DNA of 64,000 bases from Marinobacterium sp. xm-d-530 (GTDB lineage Bacteria; Pseudomonadota; Gammaproteobacteria; Pseudomonadales; Balneatricaceae): NCBI RefSeq assembly GCF_013283365.1, contig NZ_WBYM01000001.1, positions 62,001 to 126,000 of the forward strand, in the 5' to 3' direction. The position numbers and the translations under genes are program-made. Below, piece after piece: positions 26,160 to 35,040 of this stretch. The number at the start of each line of letters is the position of its first letter. Within the stretch, counting starts at the first letter, position 1. The notes beneath the pieces were generated by a model. The model was given only the letters and a program-made list of their open reading frames with translations, did no database searches and was not told the origin of the DNA.

Positions 26160-26221
26160 ATTTAGGTTGCTTCGCCACAATTTGTGTTAATAGATAAATT
26201 GTTTGAGGAAGCAACCTAAAT
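26160..26221 (+). promoter_or_regulatory. Hairpin covering the htpX ribosome site and start codon
   Basis: A perfect 14-bp stem joins 26160-26173 with 26208-26221. Above it are an asymmetric internal loop (gcc / ttgag), a 7-bp stem (26177-26183 with 26196-26202) and a 12-nt loop. The Shine-Dalgarno gaggaag (26205-26211) lies partly in the loop and partly in the stem, and the ATG (26220-26222) is paired at its first two bases. This is the form of a translational switch such as an RNA thermometer. Confidence 0.6.
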
Positions 26222-27107
26222 GCTCAGAATAATCCTTTTCTTAGCGACCAACCTTGCCATCATTCTGGTGGCCAGCTTGACGCTTAACATCCTTGGCGTT
26301 GGTCCATACCTAACATCGAACGGCCTAGACCTTGGCGCTCTACTAGCCTTTTGTGCAGTGTTTGGTTTTGCCGGTTCATTCATCTCTCTGTTTATCTCTA
26401 AGTGGATGGCGAAGAGAACAACGGGCACTCAAATTATTGAGCAACCTCGCAATGCCGAGGAGAAATGGCTGGTTGAAACGGTGGCAGAACTGGCTCAAAA
26501 AGCCGGTATTGGCATGCCAGAAGTGGGGGTATTCCCATCCAATGCAGCGAATGCCTTTGCGACTGGATGGAATAAGAACAACGCACTGGTTGCGGTCAGT
26601 AGCGGTCTTTTATCGCGATTCAAAGCCGATGAAGTGAAAGCGGTACTGGCACACGAGGTAGGTCACGTTGCGAATGGCGACATGGTTACGCTGTCGTTGA
26701 TTCAAGGAATTATCAATACCTTTGTTATGTTCTTAGCTCGTATCGTCGGTTACGCCGTTGATAGCTTCTTGCGCCGTGGCGACAACTCAGGCGGTGTTGG
26801 TATAGGCTTTTACATCGCGACCTTTATCGCCGAGATGGTCTTTGCCGTATTTGCTCATATGATTGTGGCTTGGTTCTCGCGTCGCCGTGAGTTCCGAGCT
26901 GATGAAGCAGGTGCAGACCTAGCAAGCAAGCAGGGCATGATTAATGCTCTGCAGAGACTGCAGGCTGAATCGGGTCAAGCGCAAGAGCTATCCGGACAGC
27001 TAACGGCCTTTGGCATCAGCAGCATCAAGAAGCAGGGCTTTATGGAGATGTTTGCGAGCCACCCTCCTTTAGCGGCTCGTATTGAAGCTCTTCAAAACCG
27101 TCGTTAA
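26220..27107 (+). CDS. htpX: Membrane zinc protease HtpX
   Basis: This 295-residue M48 metalloprotease sits in the inner membrane and degrades misfolded membrane proteins. It has two N-terminal helices (about 3-24 and 36-58), the zinc motif HEVGH at 145-149, two more hydrophobic segments (about 155-175 and 190-215), and the third zinc ligand in EFRADEAGADL. The ATG follows gaggaag, which is held in a hairpin. The stop overlaps the convergent AcoX-like gene by three bases. Confidence 0.96.
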   Translation: MLRIILFLATNLAIILVASLTLNILGVGPYLTSNGLDLGALLAFCAVFGFAGSFISLFISKWMAKRTTGTQIIEQPRNAEEKWLVETVAELAQKAGIGMPEVGVFPSNAANAFATGWNKNNALVAVSSGLLSRFKADEVKAVLAHEVGHVANGDMVTLSLIQGIINTFVMFLARIVGYAVDSFLRRGDNSGGVGIGFYIATFIAEMVFAVFAHMIVAWFSRRREFRADEAGADLASKQGMINALQRLQAESGQAQELSGQLTAFGISSIKKQGFMEMFASHPPLAARIEALQNRR

Positions 27108-28216
27108 ATACCGACTCGGTAGATAACGGCGTCTCGATAACCGGTGTGCACCGTCACCACACCGGTTAGTTTTCGATCCAGCTCTGGGTCACCACTGTCA
27201 ATAATAAGCGGGCGCCCATTAAGTCCGACGATTTTAGAGCGTGTCGCAACGACATAGAGACCTTGCAGTCCCAGCTTTTGAATCAACTCAGGACTCAACT
27301 GTTGATTACCGCGACCAAGAAGATGCCCCTGCCCGCCAATCGGTGTGATGACAATCTTGAAAGGCGCATCCCCCACTAGCTCAAGTAACTGCTGTGCTGA
27401 ACAATCACTAGCGACAACCTCTCCATCTTTAATAAGATCGGTACCCAACAGCGTATTTTCGAGTCCCAACTCATCCATGATCGCCGCGACGGTTGTGCCG
27501 GATCCCATCACATAGAGAAGTTCGGGATCCATCTGCTCAACAAAATCGGCCGCGATATCAGCGACTACAAGCTCTTCAACCTCTTTGCCGCCCTCTTTCA
27601 CAGACTGCACATACTGATGCTCTGCAGGCACAAGCAGTTCGCCATAATATTTTGCACGAACTCGGCCCTGCCTAAACTCAGACTCATCAATATCGCGAAC
27701 CTCAGCCTGCTCCATGCGAACCAGACGCCCTTCGATAAGATCAGTAATTAATGACCCTGCTAGCGAAGGGGTCAGGGTATAGACGCCTGAATGAATCTTC
27801 ACACCCGCCGGAACGCCAAGGACAGGCACCTGTTGCCCAATGGCTTCATAAATATTGCGTGCCGTACCGTCACCACCCGCAAACAGAATGAGATCGACAC
27901 CCTCGTCAACCATTGCTCTAGCAGCGATCAACGTATCCTCTGCACTGGTCGGCCAGTGCTGCGGTGAACCTAAGACAAGGCACTCTAACTTTAACTCTTT
28001 AATTGACTCTTCACCCATGGCACCGCCCCAGGTAAACAGCTCAATTTGATCACTCTTTATGGCCTCAAGGGCGTGACGCATTTTGACCGGAGCAAGCTGC
28101 TGAGCACCTCGGCTTAAAGCCTCATCTCTGATCGCTTCACCATCACTCCCTTTCAATGCAACACTACCACCAATACCGGCATAAGGATTAACTAAAACGC
28201 CTAATCGAAACTTCAT
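27104..28216 (-). CDS. AcoX-like ATP-NAD kinase-fold protein
   Basis: This 370-residue protein has FAGGDGTARNIYEAI, the GGDG motif of the NAD-kinase/diacylglycerol-kinase fold, and LGVPAGVKIHSGV as in AcoX-family proteins. GIGGSVALKGSDG near the N-terminus is typical of the group. The function is not established; NAD(+)/acetoin-related roles have been suggested for AcoX. Its ATG overlaps the pdxB stop by 4 nt (ATGA), so it is co-translated with pdxB, and its stop overlaps htpX. Confidence 0.8.
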   Translation of the reverse strand: MKFRLGVLVNPYAGIGGSVALKGSDGEAIRDEALSRGAQQLAPVKMRHALEAIKSDQIELFTWGGAMGEESIKELKLECLVLGSPQHWPTSAEDTLIAARAMVDEGVDLILFAGGDGTARNIYEAIGQQVPVLGVPAGVKIHSGVYTLTPSLAGSLITDLIEGRLVRMEQAEVRDIDESEFRQGRVRAKYYGELLVPAEHQYVQSVKEGGKEVEELVVADIAADFVEQMDPELLYVMGSGTTVAAIMDELGLENTLLGTDLIKDGEVVASDCSAQQLLELVGDAPFKIVITPIGGQGHLLGRGNQQLSPELIQKLGLQGLYVVATRSKIVGLNGRPLIIDSGDPELDRKLTGVVTVHTGYRDAVIYRVGI

Positions 28217-29370
28217 GCCTGCACCTCATCCACCTTAAACCCTAGAGCTGCAAGCTGAATTTTCATTGCGCCTGTCGTCTGACCGGTCAGCTTCAGTGAT
28301 GAAAACTCTCGACGCACCGGGTAACTCTTTCTCAATTGATCAAAGGCTTTAGGTTGATTTTCCGCAGGGGTCAAAGAGTCCATAAAACGCTGATGATCCT
28401 CTTTTATGGAGTAGACAGATTGAATCACTTGCTGAACGGTTGTTTGTCGAGTTAATTCAAGCATTGGGGTTGGATAATCAACAAATAGGCTGTCGAAAGA
28501 GACAGAAACCTCAAGATCCAAAATCTCACAGTAACGCTCATAAAGCATGTAAGTTCCGCGTAACTTACCTTCTAAACTGTAACCCGCTATATGGGGCGTA
28601 CCGATCAACACACGACAGGCCAATTCACGGTCGACTGTCGGCTCCTCTTCCCACACATCCATCACCAAGGTGACGTCGGTTCTCTGCTTGGCAAAGCTTA
28701 AGAGCGCTTCACCATCGATGGTGGGCCCCCGTCCTGCATTTAAAAGCAGTGCTCCTGGAATCAGCTGCTGCAAAAGCGACTCGCCAATCAAGTGATGGGT
28801 TGCATGCTCACCGCTGTTGGTTAACGGCAGATGACAACAGACAACATCCGACTGGGCCATTAACTGCGCGAGAGGGGTATCTATAAAGGTTGGGTCCCGA
28901 AGAGCACGAGGGGGATCTGATACAAGGACATTAACCCCCAGCGCAGTTAAACGGCTAACTAACCGAGAGCCAACATTACCAGCACCGACCACCCCGTATG
29001 AGAGATTCCGTGGATCTAAGGCTCTCTGTTCGGCATATTCATAAATAGCTGCTAGCGCATAATCCACAACTGAATCGGCGTTACAGCCTGCTGCGTTAGA
29101 AAAGGGAATTGCGCGCTCAGTCAAGTAGTGAGAATCCATATGATCCATACCTATGGTCGCCGAACCGACAAATTCTAACTGCTTAGTCTCACTCAATAAC
29201 TGTGCATTAACTTGGGTAATAGAACGTACGAGAAGCGTATCAGCTTCAGCCAACTGACTGGGTTCTATTGAGCGACCCGCCACACGGCGAACTTCACCGA
29301 AGGAGGAGAACAATGTCTCAACGGCCGGCATATTCTCATCTGCAACAATGACTTTTTTGAGCTTTATCAT
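28213..29370 (-). CDS. pdxB: Erythronate-4-phosphate dehydrogenase
   Basis: This 385-residue D-2-hydroxyacid dehydrogenase carries out the second step of DXP-dependent pyridoxal-phosphate synthesis. It has the N-terminal IVADENMPAVETLFSSFGEV, FVGSATIGMDH, the NAD-binding VVGAGNVGSRLV, LLNAGRGPTIDG, DVWEEEP and the GTPHIAGYSLEGK histidine region. The PdxB-specific C-terminal dimerisation domain (about 290-385) is present. I choose the ATG at 29370; a GTG two codons earlier is possible. It is the first gene of a pair with the AcoX-like gene. Confidence 0.93.
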   Translation of the reverse strand: MIKLKKVIVADENMPAVETLFSSFGEVRRVAGRSIEPSQLAEADTLLVRSITQVNAQLLSETKQLEFVGSATIGMDHMDSHYLTERAIPFSNAAGCNADSVVDYALAAIYEYAEQRALDPRNLSYGVVGAGNVGSRLVSRLTALGVNVLVSDPPRALRDPTFIDTPLAQLMAQSDVVCCHLPLTNSGEHATHHLIGESLLQQLIPGALLLNAGRGPTIDGEALLSFAKQRTDVTLVMDVWEEEPTVDRELACRVLIGTPHIAGYSLEGKLRGTYMLYERYCEILDLEVSVSFDSLFVDYPTPMLELTRQTTVQQVIQSVYSIKEDHQRFMDSLTPAENQPKAFDQLRKSYPVRREFSSLKLTGQTTGAMKIQLAALGFKVDEVQA

Positions 29371-29532
29371 GAACACCCCTTTTGAAGAGCTGTATTATAC
29401 GGCCTATCGATAAAAGTGCGATCTGAACTGATACCACTGATCCGGTGTAAAAAGCCGTGTAAATAAACGTAAAGTTGGTTCACTGTTAGGCTCGAGCATG
29501 AAAACATACGCAAAATAGAGTTAGGAATTTAA

Positions 29533-29970
29533 GTGACTAATCCACCTAAGCGAATCGTTATCAGTCTGTTCCTGATCAGTTCCATAGTACTTTTAACTTG
29601 GGCTTCTCAACTCTTTTTGGGACCGAAACCGGTGTCACATTGTGATATCAACAGCGGCAGATGCGAAGTCGTTAACGATGATATTCGGTACCGCTTTACA
29701 CTGGGACCGATGCCAGCTCGATCTCTGAACAATATGACTCTGACGGCTGAAACTGATCTACCTGGGATCAATCGAGTTTGGGTCGATCTGCAAGGCGCCG
29801 ATATGTACATGGGCGTTAACCAGTTTGAAATGGAAAAGAGTGAACACCTTTGGCAGGGACGGACTCAGTTAGCCGTCTGCACCACAGGGACGATGACCTG
29901 GCTAGCAAAGGTGATTTTTGAAACGGATTCGAAACAAGAGATTGTTGAATTGAGGTTTGACGCACGATGA
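29533..29970 (+). CDS. Small membrane-anchored protein, first gene of a copper cassette
   Basis: This 145-residue protein has one N-terminal membrane helix (about 8-28) and a periplasmic beta-rich domain with cysteines at about 37, 44 and later in AVCTTG. It is not a family I can name, but the overall form is FixH-like. A GTG start follows taggaa. Its stop overlaps the SCO gene start by 4 nt, and PCuAC follows, so a role in copper delivery to cytochrome oxidase is inferred from context only. Confidence 0.75.
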   Translation: MTNPPKRIVISLFLISSIVLLTWASQLFLGPKPVSHCDINSGRCEVVNDDIRYRFTLGPMPARSLNNMTLTAETDLPGINRVWVDLQGADMYMGVNQFEMEKSEHLWQGRTQLAVCTTGTMTWLAKVIFETDSKQEIVELRFDAR

Positions 29971-30551
29971 AGACTCGCAATAAAAATCTACTCGTTATTG
30001 TGATGCTGATATTGGCAGCCGTCATTGTTAGCTTGGTTTACCTAAAGCCCAATAACAGTTACCAACCGATTCAGCTGGGTGGTGAGTTTCAGGGTAAAAG
30101 TATTGATGGCGATCTGTCACTGAGTGACTTCAGAGGCAAGTTGGTACTGCTCTATTTTGGCTACACCTCTTGCCCCGATATATGCCCCACCTCTTTAACC
30201 AGTATGAAGTTTGCTTTCAATGAACTCGATGATGAGCAACTAAACCAAATTCAACCCATTTTTTACAGCGTCGACCCTGATCGGGATTCACTGGAACAGC
30301 TACAGGTCTACTCTCAGTTTTTCTCGCCTCTCATTCTTGGTATGACCGGCAGCCGTCAGCAGATCGACAGCGCGATTAAACTGTACGGGGCTTACTATCG
30401 AATGGTCGAGCAGCCTGATTCAGCGATGGGCTACACCGTCGACCACTCTTCTAAAATCTATCTAATCGATCAACAAGGTGAGTTTCTAGGAAGCGTCTCA
30501 CACAACAATCCCAACCAACTTGTTGAGAAAATCCGTTCCATCTTGCAGTAG
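29967..30551 (+). CDS. SCO1/SenC family copper chaperone
   Basis: This 194-residue protein has a membrane anchor (about 8-25) and a thioredoxin-like periplasmic domain. The copper ligands of SCO proteins are present: Cys69 and Cys73 in TSCPDICPTSL and His160 in DHSSKIYLID. SCO proteins help assemble the CuA site of cytochrome c oxidase. It overlaps the previous gene by 4 nt and is followed 9 nt later by the PCuAC gene. Confidence 0.92.
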   Translation: MKTRNKNLLVIVMLILAAVIVSLVYLKPNNSYQPIQLGGEFQGKSIDGDLSLSDFRGKLVLLYFGYTSCPDICPTSLTSMKFAFNELDDEQLNQIQPIFYSVDPDRDSLEQLQVYSQFFSPLILGMTGSRQQIDSAIKLYGAYYRMVEQPDSAMGYTVDHSSKIYLIDQQGEFLGSVSHNNPNQLVEKIRSILQ

Positions 30552-30560
30552 GAAACTAAG

Positions 30561-31013
30561 ATGAAAAAACTGTTAATCGCGTCACTTTTAACAAGCACCC
30601 TTGCCCAGGCCGAGGTCGAGATTTCAGATGCGCGTGTGCGTGCTGTTCCACCGGGCCAGAAAATGACCGGCGCATTCATGGATATCAAAAACAGTGGTGC
30701 CGATCTTCAAGTGGTTTCAGCTGAGTCCTCTATCTCTAAAGTGGTCGAGCTGCATACTCATATCAAAGATGGTGAAGTGATGCGTATGCGAAAAATTCCT
30801 GCCATTGATCTGCCAGCAAACAGCACCACTCATTTGAAACCAGGCGGCCTACATGTGATGTTTATCGGACTAAAGGAGCCACTCTCCATCGATCAGACAA
30901 TCGATCTGAAATTAAATTTCAGTGATGGAACTAGCCAAGCATTAGAAGTGCCCGTCAAAATGATTCAAAAGCCTGGTATGAAAAAAGAGATGAAGCAGGA
31001 TATGCAGCATTGA
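30561..31013 (+). CDS. Periplasmic copper chaperone PCuAC
   Basis: This 150-residue exported protein has a signal peptide (cleavage probably after AQA at 15-17) and the full PCuAC copper motif: His65, Met76, His98 and Met100, spaced as in H-x10-M-x21-H-x-M. A Met/Lys-rich tail (KPGMKKEMKQDMQH) could add copper ligands. PCuAC hands Cu(I) to SCO or oxidase subunits. It is the third gene of the cassette and ends 4 nt from a convergent gene. Confidence 0.92.
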   Translation: MKKLLIASLLTSTLAQAEVEISDARVRAVPPGQKMTGAFMDIKNSGADLQVVSAESSISKVVELHTHIKDGEVMRMRKIPAIDLPANSTTHLKPGGLHVMFIGLKEPLSIDQTIDLKLNFSDGTSQALEVPVKMIQKPGMKKEMKQDMQH

Positions 31014-31017
31014 TCGA

Positions 31018-31527
31018 TCAGCACATCTTACAGCCACGGGTACGACTGTCGAAGTGGCTGTAGAGTGCTAGACAGGCATCAACCTCTGACTCCAACACTC
31101 CCAGCAGTGCCGCTTTATAACCGTCAATATACTCCACCCGATATCCGTCTATCTCTTGAGTCACCCGATAGGATTTGAAACCGACACGATAGACCCCTGA
31201 GTAGTGTGGATAATCCATTAGAGATTGCTCTTGGTATGCCACCACTGGCCAACTCTGCTCAATTTTCAGCGCCGGCACTTTTAATGGGTTGTCGTTATGC
31301 AACGCAAGAAAGTACTGTAACTGCTCGACATGATCAAATACACCGAGCACCCACACACCTCGATCTGATTGACCCAGTTCCTGCTCACCTTCAGCGTAAA
31401 GATACTCTTTTGTCGGCAGCGTCAATCTTAGATAGTTAAAGCGATTAGTAACGCTAGCAAAGAGAGACCAGTCATCGCCTTTGGCCTGTAAAAGCCAATC
31501 GGTTGCAGTGATGCTTAACTGGCGCAC
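31018..31527 (-). CDS. Conserved protein of unknown function downstream of epmC
   Basis: I do not recognise this 169-residue soluble protein. The N-terminus is beta-rich (LRLTLPTKEYLYAEGEQELGQSDRGVWVLGVFDH) and the C-terminus ends with a cysteine cluster (about residues 153, 166 and 169, RGCKMC). Its start overlaps the epmC stop by 13 nt, so they are co-translated. A link with elongation factor P modification is only a guess from the pairing. Confidence 0.7.
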   Translation of the reverse strand: MRQLSITATDWLLQAKGDDWSLFASVTNRFNYLRLTLPTKEYLYAEGEQELGQSDRGVWVLGVFDHVEQLQYFLALHNDNPLKVPALKIEQSWPVVAYQEQSLMDYPHYSGVYRVGFKSYRVTQEIDGYRVEYIDGYKAALLGVLESEVDACLALYSHFDSRTRGCKMC

Positions 31528-32066
31528 GAATAACTCTCTAATTGGAACTGATCGACACTCAGAGGCTCCACAGCATAGAGTGTTCTCAGAGCTTCGCTGA
31601 GCGCTTTCAAGCGTGGGTTCATTCCATTGTCGAGCAGTTGATGCACCCTGTTAAGAACAGCCTCTTTAAAGCTATCTGAAGCTCCTAACCCTTGAGAGAG
31701 GTTATCGGCACTGAAATGAAATTTTCGACCCGCCGATACCGTTAGAATCCACTCATAAGCTTGAGGGGATACCTCCACTCGCTCAAACTCGGCTTGCTCT
31801 TCTTCTGTACGGCCATCTGGCTTGTACCAGTAACCGAAATCTTCAAGCAGTCGTCTTTTTGGACCCGCCACACACCAGTGAGCAATCTCGTGCAATGCGC
31901 TTGCAAAGAAGCCATGTGCAAAGATAATTCGATGATGAGGATAATCGGAATCGGCAGGCAAGTAGATAGGCTCCCCATCACCGCGAACCAGTTCGGTATT
32001 AAGGGATTCCAAAAAGAGAGTATTAAAACACTCAATCAGTTGATCGACTTGAGGATCGAGATCCAT
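31515..32066 (-). CDS. epmC: Elongation factor P hydroxylase EpmC
   Basis: This 183-residue protein matches YfcM/EpmC: LVRGDGEPIYLPADSDYPHHRIIFAHGFFASALHEIAHWCVAG and LEDFGYWYKPDGRTEEEQ are strongly conserved, with an HEIAH metal motif. EpmC hydroxylates the beta-lysyl lysine on EF-P. The partner genes efp, epmA and epmB are not in the window. Two terminators separate it from the cold-shock gene upstream. Confidence 0.92.
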   Translation of the reverse strand: MDLDPQVDQLIECFNTLFLESLNTELVRGDGEPIYLPADSDYPHHRIIFAHGFFASALHEIAHWCVAGPKRRLLEDFGYWYKPDGRTEEEQAEFERVEVSPQAYEWILTVSAGRKFHFSADNLSQGLGASDSFKEAVLNRVHQLLDNGMNPRLKALSEALRTLYAVEPLSVDQFQLESYSCAS

Positions 32067-32133
32067 ATCAGGCTCCAGAAAAAGACCGTTAGATTATAGT
32101 CGGGTTAAAGTCTGTAATTAATCTGACAGGCAC

Positions 32134-32160
32134 AAAAAAAGCGCCATATGGCGCTTTTTT
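32134..32160. terminator. Bidirectional terminator after the cold-shock gene
   Basis: The perfect palindrome agcgccatatggcgct is flanked by seven A and six T residues. It terminates the leftward cold-shock gene before epmC. Confidence 0.9.
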
Positions 32161-32175
32161 CTAAGAATCTTACTC

Positions 32176-32388
32176 TTATGCTACAACAGTTACGTTGTCA
32201 GCTTGAGGACCTTTCTGGCCCTGAGTAACCTCGAAAGTTACCTGCTGGTTTTCAGCTAGTGTACGACGACCAGTACCGTTGATAGCACGGAAGTGAACGA
32301 ATACGTCTGGACCGTTCTCCTGCTGAATGAAACCAAAACCTTTCTCGTCGTTAAACCATTTAACTGTACCAGTTAGCTGCTCTGACAT
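32176..32388 (-). CDS. Cold-shock domain protein (CspA family)
   Basis: This 70-residue single OB-fold protein has the RNA-binding motifs [16 protein letters not shown] (RNP1) and VFVHF (RNP2). Csp proteins melt RNA structure at low temperature or in stationary phase. The frame extends 22 codons upstream into the leader, but the ATG at 32388 after aagaggc is the family start. A long, structured leader lies upstream. Whether it is cold-induced cannot be told from the sequence. Confidence 0.95.
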   Translation of the reverse strand: MSEQLTGTVKWFNDEKGFGFIQQENGPDVFVHFRAINGTGRRTLAENQQVTFEVTQGQKGPQADNVTVVA

Positions 32389-32761
32389 TTCTTGCCTCTT
32401 AATCCTGTCCCATTTAGGAACTTTAGTGCATCCCCGAGGGGAGTTATCTACCAAGTCAATGACTTGGCCTGAGTGCGACCTGTGCCGCGAACTAAATTAC
32501 AAGCCTATCTTGTAACCCAGTTATTTATTAGCAGGATGAAGTGACAAAACGATGACACAACACTCAAAACTAACAAAATTAGTGCTTAGTTCAGAGTGGA
32601 AAAGGAGCAGAAGATCAGATGCGAAGTTTTACTTTCGGTGTTCCAGCCAACCCTAGGGTTAAGCTCTAGTGCAACTTGTTTCTCTGGACGTTTCAAACGC
32701 CACAACGTAAACAACTGAGTTAAGTTTAATCCAGTTAGTGCCGAATACAACTATTTTTTAT
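32389..32761 (-). promoter_or_regulatory. Structured leader and promoter region of the cold-shock gene
   Basis: This 373-bp gap has no gene. Near the csp start are three hairpins: ccccgagggg (32432-32441), the 17-nt near-palindrome ccaagtca/tgacttgg (32451-32467) and ttacaag/cttgtaa (32497-32515). Such leaders are usual in cold-regulated csp genes. I could not fix the transcription start. The part nearest 32760 is the region downstream of ygiQ and shows nothing clear. Confidence 0.5.
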
Positions 32762-32766
32762 CAATG

Positions 32767-34962
32767 TTACGCTTTTTGCCGCTTTTTAACGCTAGATGAC
32801 CCTTTTTTAGCCTTACCACGAGGTGGCAAGCCTGTATGCTGAGTCAATAATCTACCTTTTTTAACACTCTTACTTTGCTTATTAACGTTCTTACGGCGCG
32901 GACTCTTATATTGATCACCCTCTGAATTGTTTGAAGGAATCAAATGATTAGGGCCATCGCCTATCAAGTCAGCACGTCCCATCGACTTCAGAGCCTCACG
33001 CAACAGCGGCCAATTTTCAGGGTCGTGGTAGCGTAGGAATGCTTTGTGTAAACGACGCTGTTTTTCACCTTTGACCGTCTCAACCCGCTCTGAAGACTTT
33101 TTGTAGCTTTGACGTTTCAGAGGGTTACGACCGGTATGGTACATGGCGGTAGCGGTCGCCATCGGTGAAGGGTAAAACGCCTGCACCTGATCCGCTTTAA
33201 AGTCATTGCGCTTTAACCAGACAGCGAGATTCATCATATCTTCGTCAGTGGTACCGGGGTGCGCAGCGATGAAGTAAGGAATCAGATACTGATCCTTCCC
33301 TGCCTCTTTAGAGAAGCGTTCAAACATCTTCTTAAACGCATCGTAAGTACCAATGCCCGGCTTCATCATATGATCGAGCGGACCTCGTTCAGTATGTTCA
33401 GGCGCGATCTTTAGATAACCACCAACATGATGGGTCACCAGCTCTTTCACGTATTCAGGGTCTTCCACAGCCAAATCGTAGCGAAGACCTGACGCAATCA
33501 TCACCTTCTTCACCCCTTTTGTTTTGCGTGCTTTGCGATAAAGCTCCGTCAATGAGGAGTGATCAGTATTTAAGTTGTGGCATATCTCCGGGTAGACACA
33601 AGAGAGCTTACGACAGGACTTTTCGATCTCCGGTGACTTACAGGCAATTCGATACATATTGGCCGTTGGCCCGCCTAAATCTGAGATAACCCCTGTAAAG
33701 CCTGGGACTTTATCTCTGATCTCTTCAATCTCATTTAAAATCGATTCGTGAGAGCGATTCTGAATAATGCGCCCTTCGTGTTCTGTAATGGAGCAGAAAG
33801 TACAACCGCCAAAACAGCCGCGCATGATGTTCACCGAAAACCGAATCATCTTGTAGGCAGGGATCTCTTGCCCTTTATAGATCGGGTGTGGAACACGTGC
33901 GTAGTTAAGCCCGAAAACGAAATCCATCTCTTCAGTGGTCAATGGAATCGGAGGTGGATTCAACCACACCTCTTGATCACCATGCTGTTGGACTAACGCG
34001 CGAGCATTACCGGGATTTGTCTCTAAGTGGAGTACTCTGCTCGCATGAGCGTAGAGAACAGGATCTTTAGAGACTTTTTCAAATGGGGGAATGCGAATGA
34101 CTGTTTTACTGCGATCAAGGTGCACCTTAGGTTCAATATGCAGAACCTGAACTTCATCAGCCTCAGGCTCCTCTTTGGAACCCTTTTCCAACGCACACTG
34201 TTCAAGGTCTCGGGTGTTAACATAGGGGTTGATCATTCGATCAATTTTGCCCGGTCTATCGATACGAGTGGAGTCTATCTCCATCCAGCCCTCGGGCGTA
34301 TCCGTGCGAATAAAAGCGGTGCCTCGGACATCGGTCAAGTCGCCAACCGATTCGCCGGCTGACATTCGCTGAGCCACTTCAACAATGGCACGTTCAGCAT
34401 TACCGTAGAGCAATATATCCGCCCTGGAGTCGAGCAGTATTGAGCGACGAACTTTGTCTTGCCAGTAGTCATAATGAGCAATACGACGCAGTGACGCTTC
34501 GATACCTCCCAATACAATGGGAACCTCTTTATAAGCTTCTCGACAGCGCTGGCTGTAGACAATGCTGGCACGATCAGGTCGGCTACCGGCTTTACCACCC
34601 GGCGTATAGGCATCATCAGAACGAATTTTACGATCGGCCGTATAACGGTTGATCATAGAATCCATGTTACCCGCCGCAACACCAAAGAATAAGCGAGGCT
34701 TACCCAATACTTTAAAGGCCTCAGCACTCTGCCAATCTGGCTGAGCAATAATACCTACCTTGAAACCCTGCGACTCCAGCAGACGGCCAATGATGGCCAT
34801 ACCAAACGATGGATGATCAACATAGGCATCACCGGTCACTATAATGATGTCACACTGGTCCCAACCCAACTTCTTCATCTCAGCTTTAGACAGCGGCAAA
34901 AACGGTGCGTGCGGAGCATCGTTACGCTGAGCAATCGAGGTGATTGTTGGAGTGGCTTGCAT
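32767..34962 (-). CDS. YgiQ family radical SAM protein
   Basis: This protein of about 731 residues has the UPF0313/YgiQ layout: an N-terminal cobalamin-binding-like domain ([17 protein letters not shown], about 40-150), a central radical-SAM domain with the cluster motif [10 protein letters not shown], and a basic C-terminal tail rich in KKG and KKR. The function is unknown. I take the ATG at 34962; a TTG two codons upstream is less likely. It stands alone between the cold-shock gene and the ABC transporter. Confidence 0.92.
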   Translation of the reverse strand: MQATPTITSIAQRNDAPHAPFLPLSKAEMKKLGWDQCDIIIVTGDAYVDHPSFGMAIIGRLLESQGFKVGIIAQPDWQSAEAFKVLGKPRLFFGVAAGNMDSMINRYTADRKIRSDDAYTPGGKAGSRPDRASIVYSQRCREAYKEVPIVLGGIEASLRRIAHYDYWQDKVRRSILLDSRADILLYGNAERAIVEVAQRMSAGESVGDLTDVRGTAFIRTDTPEGWMEIDSTRIDRPGKIDRMINPYVNTRDLEQCALEKGSKEEPEADEVQVLHIEPKVHLDRSKTVIRIPPFEKVSKDPVLYAHASRVLHLETNPGNARALVQQHGDQEVWLNPPPIPLTTEEMDFVFGLNYARVPHPIYKGQEIPAYKMIRFSVNIMRGCFGGCTFCSITEHEGRIIQNRSHESILNEIEEIRDKVPGFTGVISDLGGPTANMYRIACKSPEIEKSCRKLSCVYPEICHNLNTDHSSLTELYRKARKTKGVKKVMIASGLRYDLAVEDPEYVKELVTHHVGGYLKIAPEHTERGPLDHMMKPGIGTYDAFKKMFERFSKEAGKDQYLIPYFIAAHPGTTDEDMMNLAVWLKRNDFKADQVQAFYPSPMATATAMYHTGRNPLKRQSYKKSSERVETVKGEKQRRLHKAFLRYHDPENWPLLREALKSMGRADLIGDGPNHLIPSNNSEGDQYKSPRRKNVNKQSKSVKKGRLLTQHTGLPPRGKAKKGSSSVKKRQKA

Positions 34963-35040
34963 GATCAATCCAGAGATCTAATGAGTATGGTGAAATTATA
35001 CGTGAGAGCAGTTAGAAGATCTGCTCAGAATCGATAAAAG

